Assembly (NCBI RefSeq): GCF_938031315.1
Contig: NZ_CALHHT010000374.1
Span: forward strand, 1-16,247
Reading direction: 5' to 3'
Origin: an uncultured Campylobacter sp.
Lineage (GTDB): Bacteria > Campylobacterota > Campylobacteria > Campylobacterales > Campylobacteraceae
DNA length: 16,247 bases
Shown here: piece after piece, positions 9,264-16,247 of the stretch
Numbering within the stretch: the stretch's first letter is position 1
Layout: every line of letters begins with the position of its first letter
Translations under genes and position numbers: made by a program
Notes under the pieces: model-generated
What the model was told of the DNA's origin: nothing
Databases searched by the model: none
The model's input: only the letters and a program-made list of their open reading frames with translations

Positions 9264-10458
9264 CAAGCTCTCTTATGCGCTCGTACAGGCTCGGGTGCGA
9301 ATGATACACCGCGGCGTAAATTTTATGAGCGAGCGGAAACGCCTTGTTTTCGCTGCCCAGCTTCTTTAGCGCGCCGATCATGCTCTTTTTATCCTGCATG
9401 CTAGCGCCATGCAGGTCTGCACTAAATTCGTGCATGCGGCTAAGCTTGGAGATTACAGGCTCAAAAAACGCATGCAAAATCGGCGCAAACAAAATCATAA
9501 AAACCAGCGTCGCGCCGCCGTCCGCGTTAAGTCCTAGCGCGCCGAACACGCCTGCGGGGAGGTTTCCGAATACCGCAAACGTCACGCCCAAAAGCACGAA
9601 GCTAAGCGCTAAATTTTTTAAAATGTCGCCGTGTTTGAAATGCCCGAGCTCGTGCCCTAAAACGGCTAAAATTTCATCCTCGCTCAGCTTGTCTATGAGC
9701 GTGTCGAAAAGCACGACCTTTTTCGTCGCTCCGAAGCCGCCGAAATAGGCGTTTAGGCGTTTGTCGCGCTTGCTCGCGTCGATCGTAAAAACGCCACTAC
9801 TTTTAAAGCCGCAGCGCTGCAAAAGCCCCTCTATGCGCTCTTTTAGCTCGCCTTGCTCTAGCGGCTGCATCTTATTAAACAGCGGCGCGATAACGGTCGG
9901 ATAGATTAAATTTATCAGTAAAACTATGCCGAAGCTTAGCAGAAAGCCCCAGACCCACCAATGCGCGTCCAAGCTGTTTACGCAAAAAACGAGCGCAGAG
10001 GCTACCGCAAAGCCGAAAATGAGCGTGAGCGCGAGCGATTTTAGCGCGTCTTTTACGAAAACGGCGGGCGTTATCGTGGAAAAGCCTAGGCGGCGATCTT
10101 TGACGAAGGTTTTATAAATTTCAAGCGGAAGCGATATCGCGCCGCCGATGATTAAAAACGCCGTTACGAAGCAGCTCTGCGCAAAAATCCCGTCGCCAGC
10201 TAGATCATATATCGCGCGCTGTAACGCGCCCGCGCCCGCAAGTATCCAAATAAGCGCCACCGCAAACGAAAAGCAGTGCGAAAATATATTAAATTTTAAA
10301 TTTACCGCGCCGACCTCGCCCGCCTTGCGATAATCCTCCTCGCTAAGCACTACCGCAGGCTCTTTTAGCTTGGCGCGGATGAAGCTTAGCTCAAGCAGAT
10401 CGAGCGAAATTTTATAAATCGTGTAAAGCGCGTATAAAAAGATCAAAAACCAAACCAT
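9250..10458 (-). CDS. M48 family (Ste24/CAAX protease 1-like) membrane zinc metalloprotease
   Basis: This 402-residue polytopic membrane protease has the Ste24-type layout: an N-terminal membrane segment, paired helices at about 60-80, 94-112, 141-162 and 168-190, then the catalytic domain. The zinc site is HELGH (269-273), with the third ligand probably Glu344 in MHEFSADLHGA. The C-terminal YHSHPSLYERIREL is typical of the family. Eukaryotic Ste24 trims prenylated proteins. The bacterial members probably act in membrane protein quality control, and the substrate here is unknown. The ATG at 10458 lies five bases after the uup stop, with AGTAGG just upstream, so translation is probably coupled. 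Confidence 0.93.
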   Translation of the reverse strand: MVWFLIFLYALYTIYKISLDLLELSFIRAKLKEPAVVLSEEDYRKAGEVGAVNLKFNIFSHCFSFAVALIWILAGAGALQRAIYDLAGDGIFAQSCFVTAFLIIGGAISLPLEIYKTFVKDRRLGFSTITPAVFVKDALKSLALTLIFGFAVASALVFCVNSLDAHWWVWGFLLSFGIVLLINLIYPTVIAPLFNKMQPLEQGELKERIEGLLQRCGFKSSGVFTIDASKRDKRLNAYFGGFGATKKVVLFDTLIDKLSEDEILAVLGHELGHFKHGDILKNLALSFVLLGVTFAVFGNLPAGVFGALGLNADGGATLVFMILFAPILHAFFEPVISKLSRMHEFSADLHGASMQDKKSMIGALKKLGSENKAFPLAHKIYAAVYHSHPSLYERIRELDEDR

Positions 10459-10463
10459 CGCGC

Positions 10464-12410
10464 CTACTTTAGGCTCTCGGCGAGCGAAAGCACTTCGTAA
10501 TATTCATTTTCCATACTGTTTAACGTTCCTCTTTTTTCTTCAAGTTCTTCAAAAAGCCCCTGCATACCGAGCTTTTGATAAATTTCAGGCGTCGAAAGCG
10601 CGTGATTTAGCTCTTTTATGCGCGCCTCGATAGCCTCGATTTTAGCGGGATACTCCTCTAAAATTTTATTCTGTTTGTAGCTAAGTTTGGCGGCGCTCGT
10701 TTTCTCCTTTTTGTTTTCGCGGCCGCCTTCGTCTGCGCTCGCGCCAGCGTCGGCCTCGATCTGGTCAATCTCCGCCATCTCGTCTTCAAACTCCAAATAC
10801 TGCGAATAGGGCATTTGAATTTGATCGATCGTGCCATTTTTTTCAAAAACCCAAAGCTTATTCGTGATCTTATCGATGAAATAGCGATCGTGGCTTACGA
10901 TGATTACCGCACCTTCGAAGCTTAGCAGGTAGTCCTCCAAAATATTGATCGTCGCGATATCAAGATCATTCGTCGGCTCGTCCAAGATCAGGCAATCGTA
11001 CTGCTCGGTAAAGAGCTTCGCAAGCGCCAGGCGGTTCTTTTCACCGCCGCTAAGCACGCCCACGGGCTTATCTAAAAACTCCTTCGGAAACAAGAAATTT
11101 TTCAAATACCCATAGACGTGCATGTAGCTGCCGCGGACGCTTATGTGATCGCCGCCGTTGGGGCAGAAAATTTCGATTATGCTTTTATCGTCCGTGATGC
11201 CGCTGCGGGTCTGATCGAAGTAGCCGATCCTGATCTCGCCGCGTTTGATCTCGCCCGCATCGATCTTGCTGCGACCGAGTAGAATTTTAAGCAGAGTGCT
11301 TTTGCCAGCGCCGTTAGCGCCTACGATGCCGATACGCTCGCCCTGCAAAACCCGCGCCGAAAAGCTCTTGAAAAGCACCTTACCGTTTAAAATTTTACCG
11401 ATATTCGTGCATTCAAAAAGCATCTTTTTGCGATTGTCGCCGCCCGTGCCGTTAAAGCTCCTGCTCGCGCGCTCCAGCTCGAGCCGCACGCGACGGATCG
11501 CGCCCGGGTTTTTCTTCGCATCCTGCCTCATCTGCATGATGCGCGCCTTACGCCCTTCGTTACGCTTTAGGCGCGCCTTTACACCGCGGTGCAGCCACTC
11601 CTCCTCGGCGCGCAGCTGTTTAAGCAGCGTCTCGTGGGACTTTTCGAGCGAAGCAAGCATCTCCTGCTTGCGCCTCAGATAGTTCTCGTATCCGCCGTCG
11701 AAATTTGAAATTTTACCCTCTTCGATCTCGATACTGCGCGTCGCCAAGCGGTCGATGAAGTAGCGATCGTGGCTGATAAAAACGATCGTCTGCTTCGAGC
11801 TAAGCAGCATGTCCTCTAGAAATTTCACCATATAGACGTCGAGGTGGTTCGTGGGCTCGTCCAGCAGCAGCACGTCGGGCTTTTTAAGCACCAGCGCGCC
11901 CAGCGCCACGCGACGAATTTCGCCGCCGCTAAGCGTACAGACGGAGCGGTTTTCGTAAATTTTAAGCCCGAAATTTTGCAGCACCTGCTCGATCTTATTG
12001 TCGATCTGCCAGCCGTCCTTGGCCTCGATAAATTTAATCAGCTCGTCTTGGCGCGCCAAAAGCTCCTTGTTTTCGGGCTGTGCGGCGATTTCGCTCGAGA
12101 TCGTGTCATATTCGCTAAGGGCGGCGTAAATTTCGGCTAGCTCCCTTCGCAACGCGTCTTTGACCGAGAGATTGTCTTCAAATTTCGGCGTTTGAGCGAG
12201 CATCTGGATATTTAGCCCATTTTGAGTGATCACACGCCCCTCGTCGATCTCGCACAGCCCCGCGACGATCTTCATCAGCGTGGATTTGCCGCCGCCGTTT
12301 TTACCGATCACGGCTACGCGCTCGTTAGCGTCCAATGCGAAATTTACGCCGTCTAAAACGACGTGAGAGCCGAATTTTTTCGTAACATCGATAAGCTCGA
12401 TCAAAGCCAA
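10464..12410 (-). CDS. uup: ABC-F family ATPase, Uup type
   Basis: This is a 648-residue soluble protein with two ABC ATPase domains and no membrane segments. Domain 1 has Walker A GKNGGGKST (36-44), signature LSGGE (160-164), Walker B LLLDEP (181-186) and the H-loop SHDRYFID (213-220). Domain 2 has GANGAGKST (364-372), LSGGE (453-457), LILDEP (474-479) and SHDRYFID (506-513). The inter-domain linker EEEWLHRGVKARLKRNEGR (269-287) and the charged coiled-coil C-terminus (about 575-645) favour Uup over EttA. ABC-F proteins act on the ribosome; E. coli Uup has also been linked to transposon excision. The start is TTG at 12410, supported by AGAGGA eight bases upstream. It is the first gene of a four-gene operon. 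Confidence 0.93.
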   Translation of the reverse strand: MALIELIDVTKKFGSHVVLDGVNFALDANERVAVIGKNGGGKSTLMKIVAGLCEIDEGRVITQNGLNIQMLAQTPKFEDNLSVKDALRRELAEIYAALSEYDTISSEIAAQPENKELLARQDELIKFIEAKDGWQIDNKIEQVLQNFGLKIYENRSVCTLSGGEIRRVALGALVLKKPDVLLLDEPTNHLDVYMVKFLEDMLLSSKQTIVFISHDRYFIDRLATRSIEIEEGKISNFDGGYENYLRRKQEMLASLEKSHETLLKQLRAEEEWLHRGVKARLKRNEGRKARIMQMRQDAKKNPGAIRRVRLELERASRSFNGTGGDNRKKMLFECTNIGKILNGKVLFKSFSARVLQGERIGIVGANGAGKSTLLKILLGRSKIDAGEIKRGEIRIGYFDQTRSGITDDKSIIEIFCPNGGDHISVRGSYMHVYGYLKNFLFPKEFLDKPVGVLSGGEKNRLALAKLFTEQYDCLILDEPTNDLDIATINILEDYLLSFEGAVIIVSHDRYFIDKITNKLWVFEKNGTIDQIQMPYSQYLEFEDEMAEIDQIEADAGASADEGGRENKKEKTSAAKLSYKQNKILEEYPAKIEAIEARIKELNHALSTPEIYQKLGMQGLFEELEEKRGTLNSMENEYYEVLSLAESLK

Positions 12411-12440
12411 TTTTAAGTTCCTCTAGTGTTAAATTCGGTG

Positions 12441-12448
12441 ATTTTACA
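12441..12448 (-). promoter_or_regulatory. Possible promoter of the uup operon
   Basis: In the 79-bp divergent gap the minus strand reads TGTAAAAT (12448 to 12441), a -10-like element about 30 bases before the TTG start. No -35 box is evident, as is usual in Campylobacter. The divergent esterase promoter should lie in the same short gap but is not distinct. Confidence 0.4.
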
Positions 12449-12489
12449 CAAAATTCTATTAAATTTTAATAACTTTTAAGGCTTTAGCG

Positions 12490-13224
12490 ATGCAAAGTTT
12501 GGAATTTGACGGCCTGCGCGTAGAAATTTTCGCCCCGCACGCGCCGTCTTTTGCGGCTGCGCCCTCCTTTACAAAAGAAGCCGCGTCCGCACCGATCATC
12601 TACCTGCACGCCTTGGAGTTTAGCGTGGCCAGTGTGGGCGAAATTTACGAACTCGTCTCGCGACGAAGCGACGCGGATTTCGTGCTCGCAGCGATCTATC
12701 TAAACGAGGCGCAGTGGGGCGATAAGCTTAGTCCGTGGGCGGCAAAATCGCCGTTTAAGGGGGTGCGCGATTTCGCAGGCGGAGGCGCGGCGCACTTAGA
12801 AAAATTTACGGACGAGCTGATCCCGCGTATCGAGCGGCACGTATTCGGCGCGAGAAAGCCTGCGTGGCGAGCCTGCGCGGGATACTCGCTGGCGGGGCTT
12901 TTTAGCGCGTATGCGGCATTTGCGAGCGATAAATTTCAAAAGATCGCCTGCGTCTCGGCGTCGTTTTGGTTCGGCGGATTTGACGCCTTCGTCGCCGCAC
13001 ACTCGCCGCAAAGGGGGCTGGCGCACGTCTACGCGTCCTTGGGCGAGGCCGAGATGAACCCGAAAAATCCGCGCGGAGCACTCTGCGGCGAGACGGCGCG
13101 AAATTTCATCGCAAAATGCCGCGGCGCGGGCGCAAAAGCGGAGTTTGAGCAAAATCCGGGCGGGCATATGCAAGATGAGATCGCAAGAATTTCAAAGGCG
13201 CTTTTAAAGCTGGTAAACTCCTAA
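12490..13224 (+). CDS. Alpha/beta hydrolase, putative esterase (PF00756-like)
   Basis: This 244-residue cytoplasmic protein has the alpha/beta hydrolase nucleophile elbow GYSLAG (131-136), with Ser133 as the likely nucleophile; the usual GxSxG is GxSxA here. His226 in NPGGHMQD is the probable catalytic His. The acid is probably Asp or Glu in the YASLGEAEMN region (181-190). The order of these elements resembles the enterochelin-esterase/esterase-D group, but no siderophore gene is nearby, so the substrate is unknown. There is no signal peptide. The ATG at 12490 has AAGG eight bases upstream. It stands alone, divergent from uup and followed by a long gene-free region. Confidence 0.8.
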   Translation: MQSLEFDGLRVEIFAPHAPSFAAAPSFTKEAASAPIIYLHALEFSVASVGEIYELVSRRSDADFVLAAIYLNEAQWGDKLSPWAAKSPFKGVRDFAGGGAAHLEKFTDELIPRIERHVFGARKPAWRACAGYSLAGLFSAYAAFASDKFQKIACVSASFWFGGFDAFVAAHSPQRGLAHVYASLGEAEMNPKNPRGALCGETARNFIAKCRGAGAKAEFEQNPGGHMQDEIARISKALLKLVNS

Positions 13225-14137
13225 AATTCGAGCAAATTTTAAAATTTAGTGACAGAATAAAGTGCGGTGAGAGATTAAAAGAAACTAGCCAAGAAGCGGC
13301 ACGAAACGTAAATTTAAAGCGAGCCGCCGTTATAATTTCTCGCGCAACGGTTTTTTGTGCGATGCAATGAAATTTAAAACAAACCTACGTTAAAATTTTA
13401 TAGCGCAAGTAATGCGACAAGAATGGTGCAGCGCAATTCGGCGCAAATGGCACAGCGCGTCGTCGGTGCTTTAGCGGCTTTTGATAAGTGCGAATCAGTT
13501 TTGAGCGTAAATCATACGACTCGACGTCGATGCGGCACAGGCGGCACGGCGTAATGCGAATTTCAGGCAGGATAGCGCTAAATTTTTGCAGATTGCGCTA
13601 GCGGTTTAAAATTTAAAGCAAGCCGTCGTTATAAAATTTAAAGCAAATCATGTCGCGGCTAGGATTTAGCGCGCCTGCGAGCTAAATTTAAACAGCAACG
13701 CGCGCCGTGTATGATCTCGCCGTTTCATTTAGTGCACCTACGATCCAAATTTACCGCTGAAATTTCAAAATTTACACTGCACCAAAGAGCGCTTCGGCGC
13801 TACGATACACGCCGCTCGGTTTAAATTTTAAAATTTAGCGTCGGGTGGGCGCACCAAGCCGATACCTGCTGAATTTGCGGCGGCGGAATTGCAGAATTTT
13901 GCGAATTACCGTTTGCGGAATTTTGCCCTGCGGAATTCCGCGGCGCATGCTTCATTATCAGCTCTCTACCCCGCTTTGAGCGACATGCGCTCTGCTTTCC
14001 GCGACTACGCCGAGCCGCTCGCTGCTACGTTTTTTGCGCGCGTTACGTCGTGTTCGCCGCACCTGCGCGGCGTGTGCCGCTCCGCAAAAAAAGCTGCAAA
14101 CACGCTAAATTCTAACCGCACGCCCGAATTTCACCGT
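13225..14137. other. 0.9-kb convergent gap without a recognisable gene
   Basis: No gene can be supported between the esterase stop and the amidohydrolase stop. A long plus-strand frame from 13889 is mostly antisense to the amidohydrolase gene. The stretch is a mix of AAATTTAAA tracts and GC-rich pieces, holds diverged copies of a roughly 25-bp repeat (13310-13658) and a patch of TGCGGAATT-like repeats (13869-13942), and looks like decayed or repeat-derived DNA. Confidence 0.6.
13310..13658. repeat. Diverged direct repeats, unit about 25 bp
   Basis: Copies lie at 13310-13335, 13370-13398, 13609-13633 and 13634-13658. The first and third agree at 24 of 26 positions (core AAATTTAAAGC, AGCCG, CGTTATAA), the second at about 22 of 26 with the third, and the fourth shares only the first 13 bases. 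The third and fourth are directly adjacent. They may be remnants of a dispersed repeat. Confidence 0.6.
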
Positions 14138-15124
14138 CTACGCAAAGGGCAGAATTTTTTTGTAGTTGCTCCACAACTCGCTATCCTCGCCGAAATACGC
14201 GAGCAGTCCGCGCGCGTTGCGATCGAAAGGGTTGGGCTCTTTATGCAGCGCGATACGCTGCGACAGGCGCAGATCGTAGGTGTTGTATATTGCAGAATAT
14301 GGCACCGGAAAGTCCGAAGCGTAAAGCAGGCGCGAGTGCACGTCCGTTTGGCTCGCCAGATGCGGCAGGGCTTTCGCGCGCACCGGCGTCATCAGAGCAG
14401 AAACGTCGGCGTAGAGGTTTTTGTGCGTGCGCAGAAGCGCCAAAAGCGCGAAATAATCGTGTCCGAAATTTCGCGGGCGACGCGAGAGCGCACGAAAAAT
14501 ATGCGAATACTCATAGTTAATCGCCATGTGCGCGCACACCGTCGTAACGCCCAGCTCAAGCGGCGCGTAGATCATCTCCAGCGCCTCGCAGCGGCGCGTG
14601 CTAGGCACCGAGCTTTCGTTGCCGACGTGGATCACCAGCGGCAAGCCGAGCTTAGCGAGCTTTTCAAAATACGGCACGTAGCAAGGCAGCCTCGTATCCA
14701 GATCCCAATAGTTTTGTAAAAATTTCGCCCCCTTAAATCCGAGCTCGAAGCAGCGATCGATCTCATCGAGCGCGTCCGCTCGCTTCGGATTGATGCTAAA
14801 AAACGGCACGATGAGATCTGGGTTTTTTTGATAAATTTCAAACACGCTGTCGTTGTCCGCACAGACGGTCTTATCGCGATGGATTAGCTCGCCCGCGTCG
14901 CTAAATTTAGCATCCACGCCGAAAAGCACCGCCTTTTTAACGTATTTCGAAGCTCTAAGCCCGCCGAGCAGAGCGTCCACATAGGCTTCATATGGCTCTT
15001 TGATCGCGCGCGATACGTCTATGCCGAAGCGCCTGCCGAAAAGGCGCAGCGCGAGCCTGTCGTAAGGGCGGTCGAAGCGCACCTCCTTGCTTAGCAGATG
15101 GACGTGAAAATCAAGCGTTTGCAT
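14138..15124 (-). CDS. Amidohydrolase-2 family (PF04909-like) TIM-barrel metallohydrolase
   Basis: The 328-residue protein begins with the metal-binding DFHVHL (5-10; H7 and H9). It has further candidate ligands and active-site residues: His166 in VIHVG, His199 in CAHMA and Asp271 in YASDFPVPY. These are in the order seen in amidohydrolase-2 proteins, which include decarboxylases and hydrolases of cyclic or aromatic substrates. The GFKGAKFLQNYW segment (about 129-140) matches the family's barrel strand. The substrate cannot be told from sequence or neighbours. The ATG at 15124 is preceded by AAGGAT six bases upstream. It is divergent from the GNAT gene and probably a single-gene unit. Confidence 0.85.
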   Translation of the reverse strand: MQTLDFHVHLLSKEVRFDRPYDRLALRLFGRRFGIDVSRAIKEPYEAYVDALLGGLRASKYVKKAVLFGVDAKFSDAGELIHRDKTVCADNDSVFEIYQKNPDLIVPFFSINPKRADALDEIDRCFELGFKGAKFLQNYWDLDTRLPCYVPYFEKLAKLGLPLVIHVGNESSVPSTRRCEALEMIYAPLELGVTTVCAHMAINYEYSHIFRALSRRPRNFGHDYFALLALLRTHKNLYADVSALMTPVRAKALPHLASQTDVHSRLLYASDFPVPYSAIYNTYDLRLSQRIALHKEPNPFDRNARGLLAYFGEDSELWSNYKKILPFA

Positions 15125-15152
15125 CGGGGATCCTTGGGAAAATTTTGCCGAG

Positions 15153-15158
15153 TTTATA
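15153..15158 (-). promoter_or_regulatory. Possible amidohydrolase promoter (-10)
   Basis: The minus strand reads GATATAAACTC, giving a -10-like TATAAA 29 bases before the start codon. The context is AT-rich, with no clear -35 box. Confidence 0.4.
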
Positions 15159-15300
15159 TCAAATTGCGGTAAATGGTTAGAATTTTAGATTCGGGTCTAA
15201 ATTTACGCACCGCGCCCTGCCGCGCCTTTAAATTTTAAAATTTAAACCTCGCCGCAAGAGCCGCTAATTGATATTTAATGCCGTTTTAAAGCTACGGCGA

Positions 15301-15306
15301 TATACT
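15301..15306 (+). promoter_or_regulatory. Possible GNAT gene promoter (-10)
   Basis: TATACT lies 36 bases before the GNAT start, with a TTTTAAAGC element (15283-15291) upstream, which fits the Campylobacter sigma-70 pattern. Confidence 0.45.
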
Positions 15307-15342
15307 TGCGATTTGAAAAGCTATTTCAATTAAGGAGCGAAG

Positions 15343-15783
15343 ATGGAGTTTGAAATTTTAGAAAATTCCGCCGATTTTAAGCCTAGCGATCTGGATGAGA
15401 TAATGATCTCGATCGGCTGGGATACGGAACAAAACGCAGCCTCCGTGCCGCCGCACGAGACATACAGAGTATGGCGCACCTATGATTACGTGGCGATCGC
15501 CAAAACGCAGGGCAAGACCGTGGGGGTGCTGGAGGCGTTTTGCGACCGCGACAACTTCGCTACGAGCTATCTTTACTGCGTGATAGTTCATAAAGATTAT
15601 CAAAGGCGCGGTATCGGCACGGCGCTCGTGAATGCCTTTAATAAACGCTTTGCGCACACCACCACCTTTGTCGTGACCCCTCTACATAAGGCTGAGGGCG
15701 CCGGAGAATTCCTAAAAAAGTGCGGCTTTAAGGACGCGTCGGAGCACTTCACGGTTCATATGAGGAAGCGAAATTCGATCTAG
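15343..15783 (+). CDS. GNAT family N-acetyltransferase
   Basis: This is a 146-residue single-domain acetyl-CoA-dependent acetyltransferase. The acetyl-CoA pyrophosphate loop is YQRRGIGTAL (86-95), following the hydrophobic strand LYCVIVHKD (77-85). The C-terminal AGEFLKKCGFKDAS (120-133) is the usual family ending. The acceptor is unknown; close relatives include small-molecule and protein acetyltransferases. The ATG at 15343 has a strong AAGGAG (15332-15337) at good spacing. Some GNAT proteins are toxins paired with a DUF1778 antitoxin, but no such partner precedes this gene, so an ordinary enzyme is more likely. Confidence 0.88.
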   Translation: MEFEILENSADFKPSDLDEIMISIGWDTEQNAASVPPHETYRVWRTYDYVAIAKTQGKTVGVLEAFCDRDNFATSYLYCVIVHKDYQRRGIGTALVNAFNKRFAHTTTFVVTPLHKAEGAGEFLKKCGFKDASEHFTVHMRKRNSI

Positions 15784-15836
15784 CAGGCATAAATTTTAAA
15801 ATTTTCTCGAGCTTTGGCTCTAAAACGGTTGGAATT

Positions 15837-15876
15837 TTAAATTTAGCTATGAGCTGCTATAATCGCTAAAATTTAA
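15837..15876 (+). promoter_or_regulatory. Promoter and possible operator of the toxin-antitoxin pair
   Basis: TATAAT at 15858-15863 is flanked by an inverted repeat, TTAAATTTAGC (15837-15847) and GCTAAAATTTAA (15865-15876), with one extra base in the second arm. An arm pair around the -10 would suit autoregulation by the antitoxin. Similar AT palindromes are common in this genome, so the operator role is only suggested. Confidence 0.45.
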
Positions 15877-15885
15877 GGAGCTAAA

Positions 15886-16137
15886 ATGATCACTATGCAG
15901 ATCCAAAGCGGCGTCGATCGCGATACTCTCGAAACTTTTAAGAAACTTTTTTTAAAAATCGATCCCTCCGCGCAGATCACTCTAAGCGGCGAGAAAAATT
16001 TAGAAACGATTTTATCGGAGTTTAGATCAGGCGAAAGTTACGACGAGATAAAAAACGGAATGGATGCGGACTTAAAATCATACGCGAACGGCGATCTAAG
16101 CGGTTTTGAGGAGCTAGGCAAGGGCTGGAAAAATTGA
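15886..16137 (+). CDS. Small acidic protein, probable antitoxin of a type II TA pair
   Basis: The 83-residue acidic protein has no family I can name with certainty. It starts with a short strand-like segment (MITMQIQSGVDRDTLETF) and continues with helical, charged sequence (SYDEIKNGMDADLKSY). It is assigned as an antitoxin from its context: it has its own promoter, a strong AAGGAG five bases before the ATG, and a 4-nt TTGA overlap with a downstream RelE/ParE-like toxin gene. Antitoxin-first order and overlap are typical of type II modules. A second ATG at codon 4 is a weaker start. Confidence 0.65.
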   Translation: MITMQIQSGVDRDTLETFKKLFLKIDPSAQITLSGEKNLETILSEFRSGESYDEIKNGMDADLKSYANGDLSGFEELGKGWKN

Positions 16138-16247
16138 AAATAATCCAGTCTAAAATATTTCGCGCGCAGCTTAGCAAGATCGTAGAATTTATCACAGAGC
16201 GCTCAGAGGATGCGGCAGAAAATTTTAAAAACGAGCTTTTTGCGCGA
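16134..16247 (+). CDS. RelE/ParE-like toxin, N-terminal part (cut by window end)
   Basis: The frame starts at TTG 16134 and is open to the window edge, giving 38 residues that begin MKIIQSKIF and include a charged helix FITERSEDAAENFKNELF. This start, with an initial strand followed by a long helix containing SxxAAxNF-type sequence, resembles ParE/RelE-family toxins, which inhibit gyrase or cleave mRNA on the ribosome. The active residues lie in the missing C-terminal half, so the mode of action cannot be told. AAGGG at 16120-16124 lies nine bases before the start. The TTG start is inferred from the overlap and the absence of an ATG. Confidence 0.65.
   Translation, partial: MKIIQSKIFRAQLSKIVEFITERSEDAAENFKNELFAR

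Noticed and set aside
13889..14719. 276-codon plus-strand frame
   Set aside because: Most of it is the complement of the amidohydrolase gene, whose catalytic motifs are clear. The Arg/Ala-rich product looks like a shadow of a GC-rich gene.
15343..15783. GNAT protein as a toxin of a DUF1778-GNAT toxin-antitoxin pair
   Set aside because: No DUF1778-like gene precedes it, and it has its own promoter and ribosome binding site.

Overview
The window looks like chromosomal DNA from a Campylobacter (class Epsilonproteobacteria / Campylobacterota), probably one of the higher-GC, oral-type species. I infer this from the 16S/23S sequence, the two intervening sequences in the 23S gene, the AAATTTTAAAATTT-type tracts between and inside genes, and the protein families. 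I cannot assign a species without a search.

Positions 1 to about 6061 hold most of one rRNA operon, read right to left (minus strand). In transcription order it has a promoter near 6061, a leader of about 430 nt, a complete 16S gene, a single spacer tRNA-Ala(UGC), and a 23S gene that runs off the left edge at about E. coli position 2528. The 16S leader and trailer carry a long complementary pair of arms (5902-5938 with 3995-4029) that should form the precursor processing stem. The 23S gene is interrupted in helix 25 (about 2304-2549) and in helix 45 (about 1349-1696), so mature 23S is probably fragmented. The 23S 3' end and 5S lie outside the window.

Positions 6339-7295 (plus strand) carry a two-gene unit: a DUF4149 membrane protein and an overlapping YbgC-type thioesterase. 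A 500-bp convergent gap follows. It contains a decayed, in-frame-stopped copy of about 61 bp of prmC and a short 11-bp tandem repeat.

Positions 7799-12448 (minus strand) form a tight four-gene operon: uup-like ABC-F ATPase, M48 Ste24-type zinc protease, prmC (release factor methyltransferase) and a family-4-like uracil-DNA glycosylase whose usual HP motif is altered. A serine-esterase-like alpha/beta hydrolase (12490-13224, plus) is divergent from it.

Positions 13225-14137 are an unusually long convergent gap of about 0.9 kb. No gene is recognised there, but it holds diverged copies of a roughly 25-bp repeat. After it come an amidohydrolase-2 family protein (minus), a divergent GNAT acetyltransferase (plus), and at the right edge a small-protein/RelE-ParE-like pair that looks like a type II toxin-antitoxin module, with the toxin cut by the window end.

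I see no CRISPR array, insertion sequence, integrase or phage gene. The most unusual features are the rRNA operon architecture, the prmC remnant, the altered glycosylase motif and the repeat-bearing gap.
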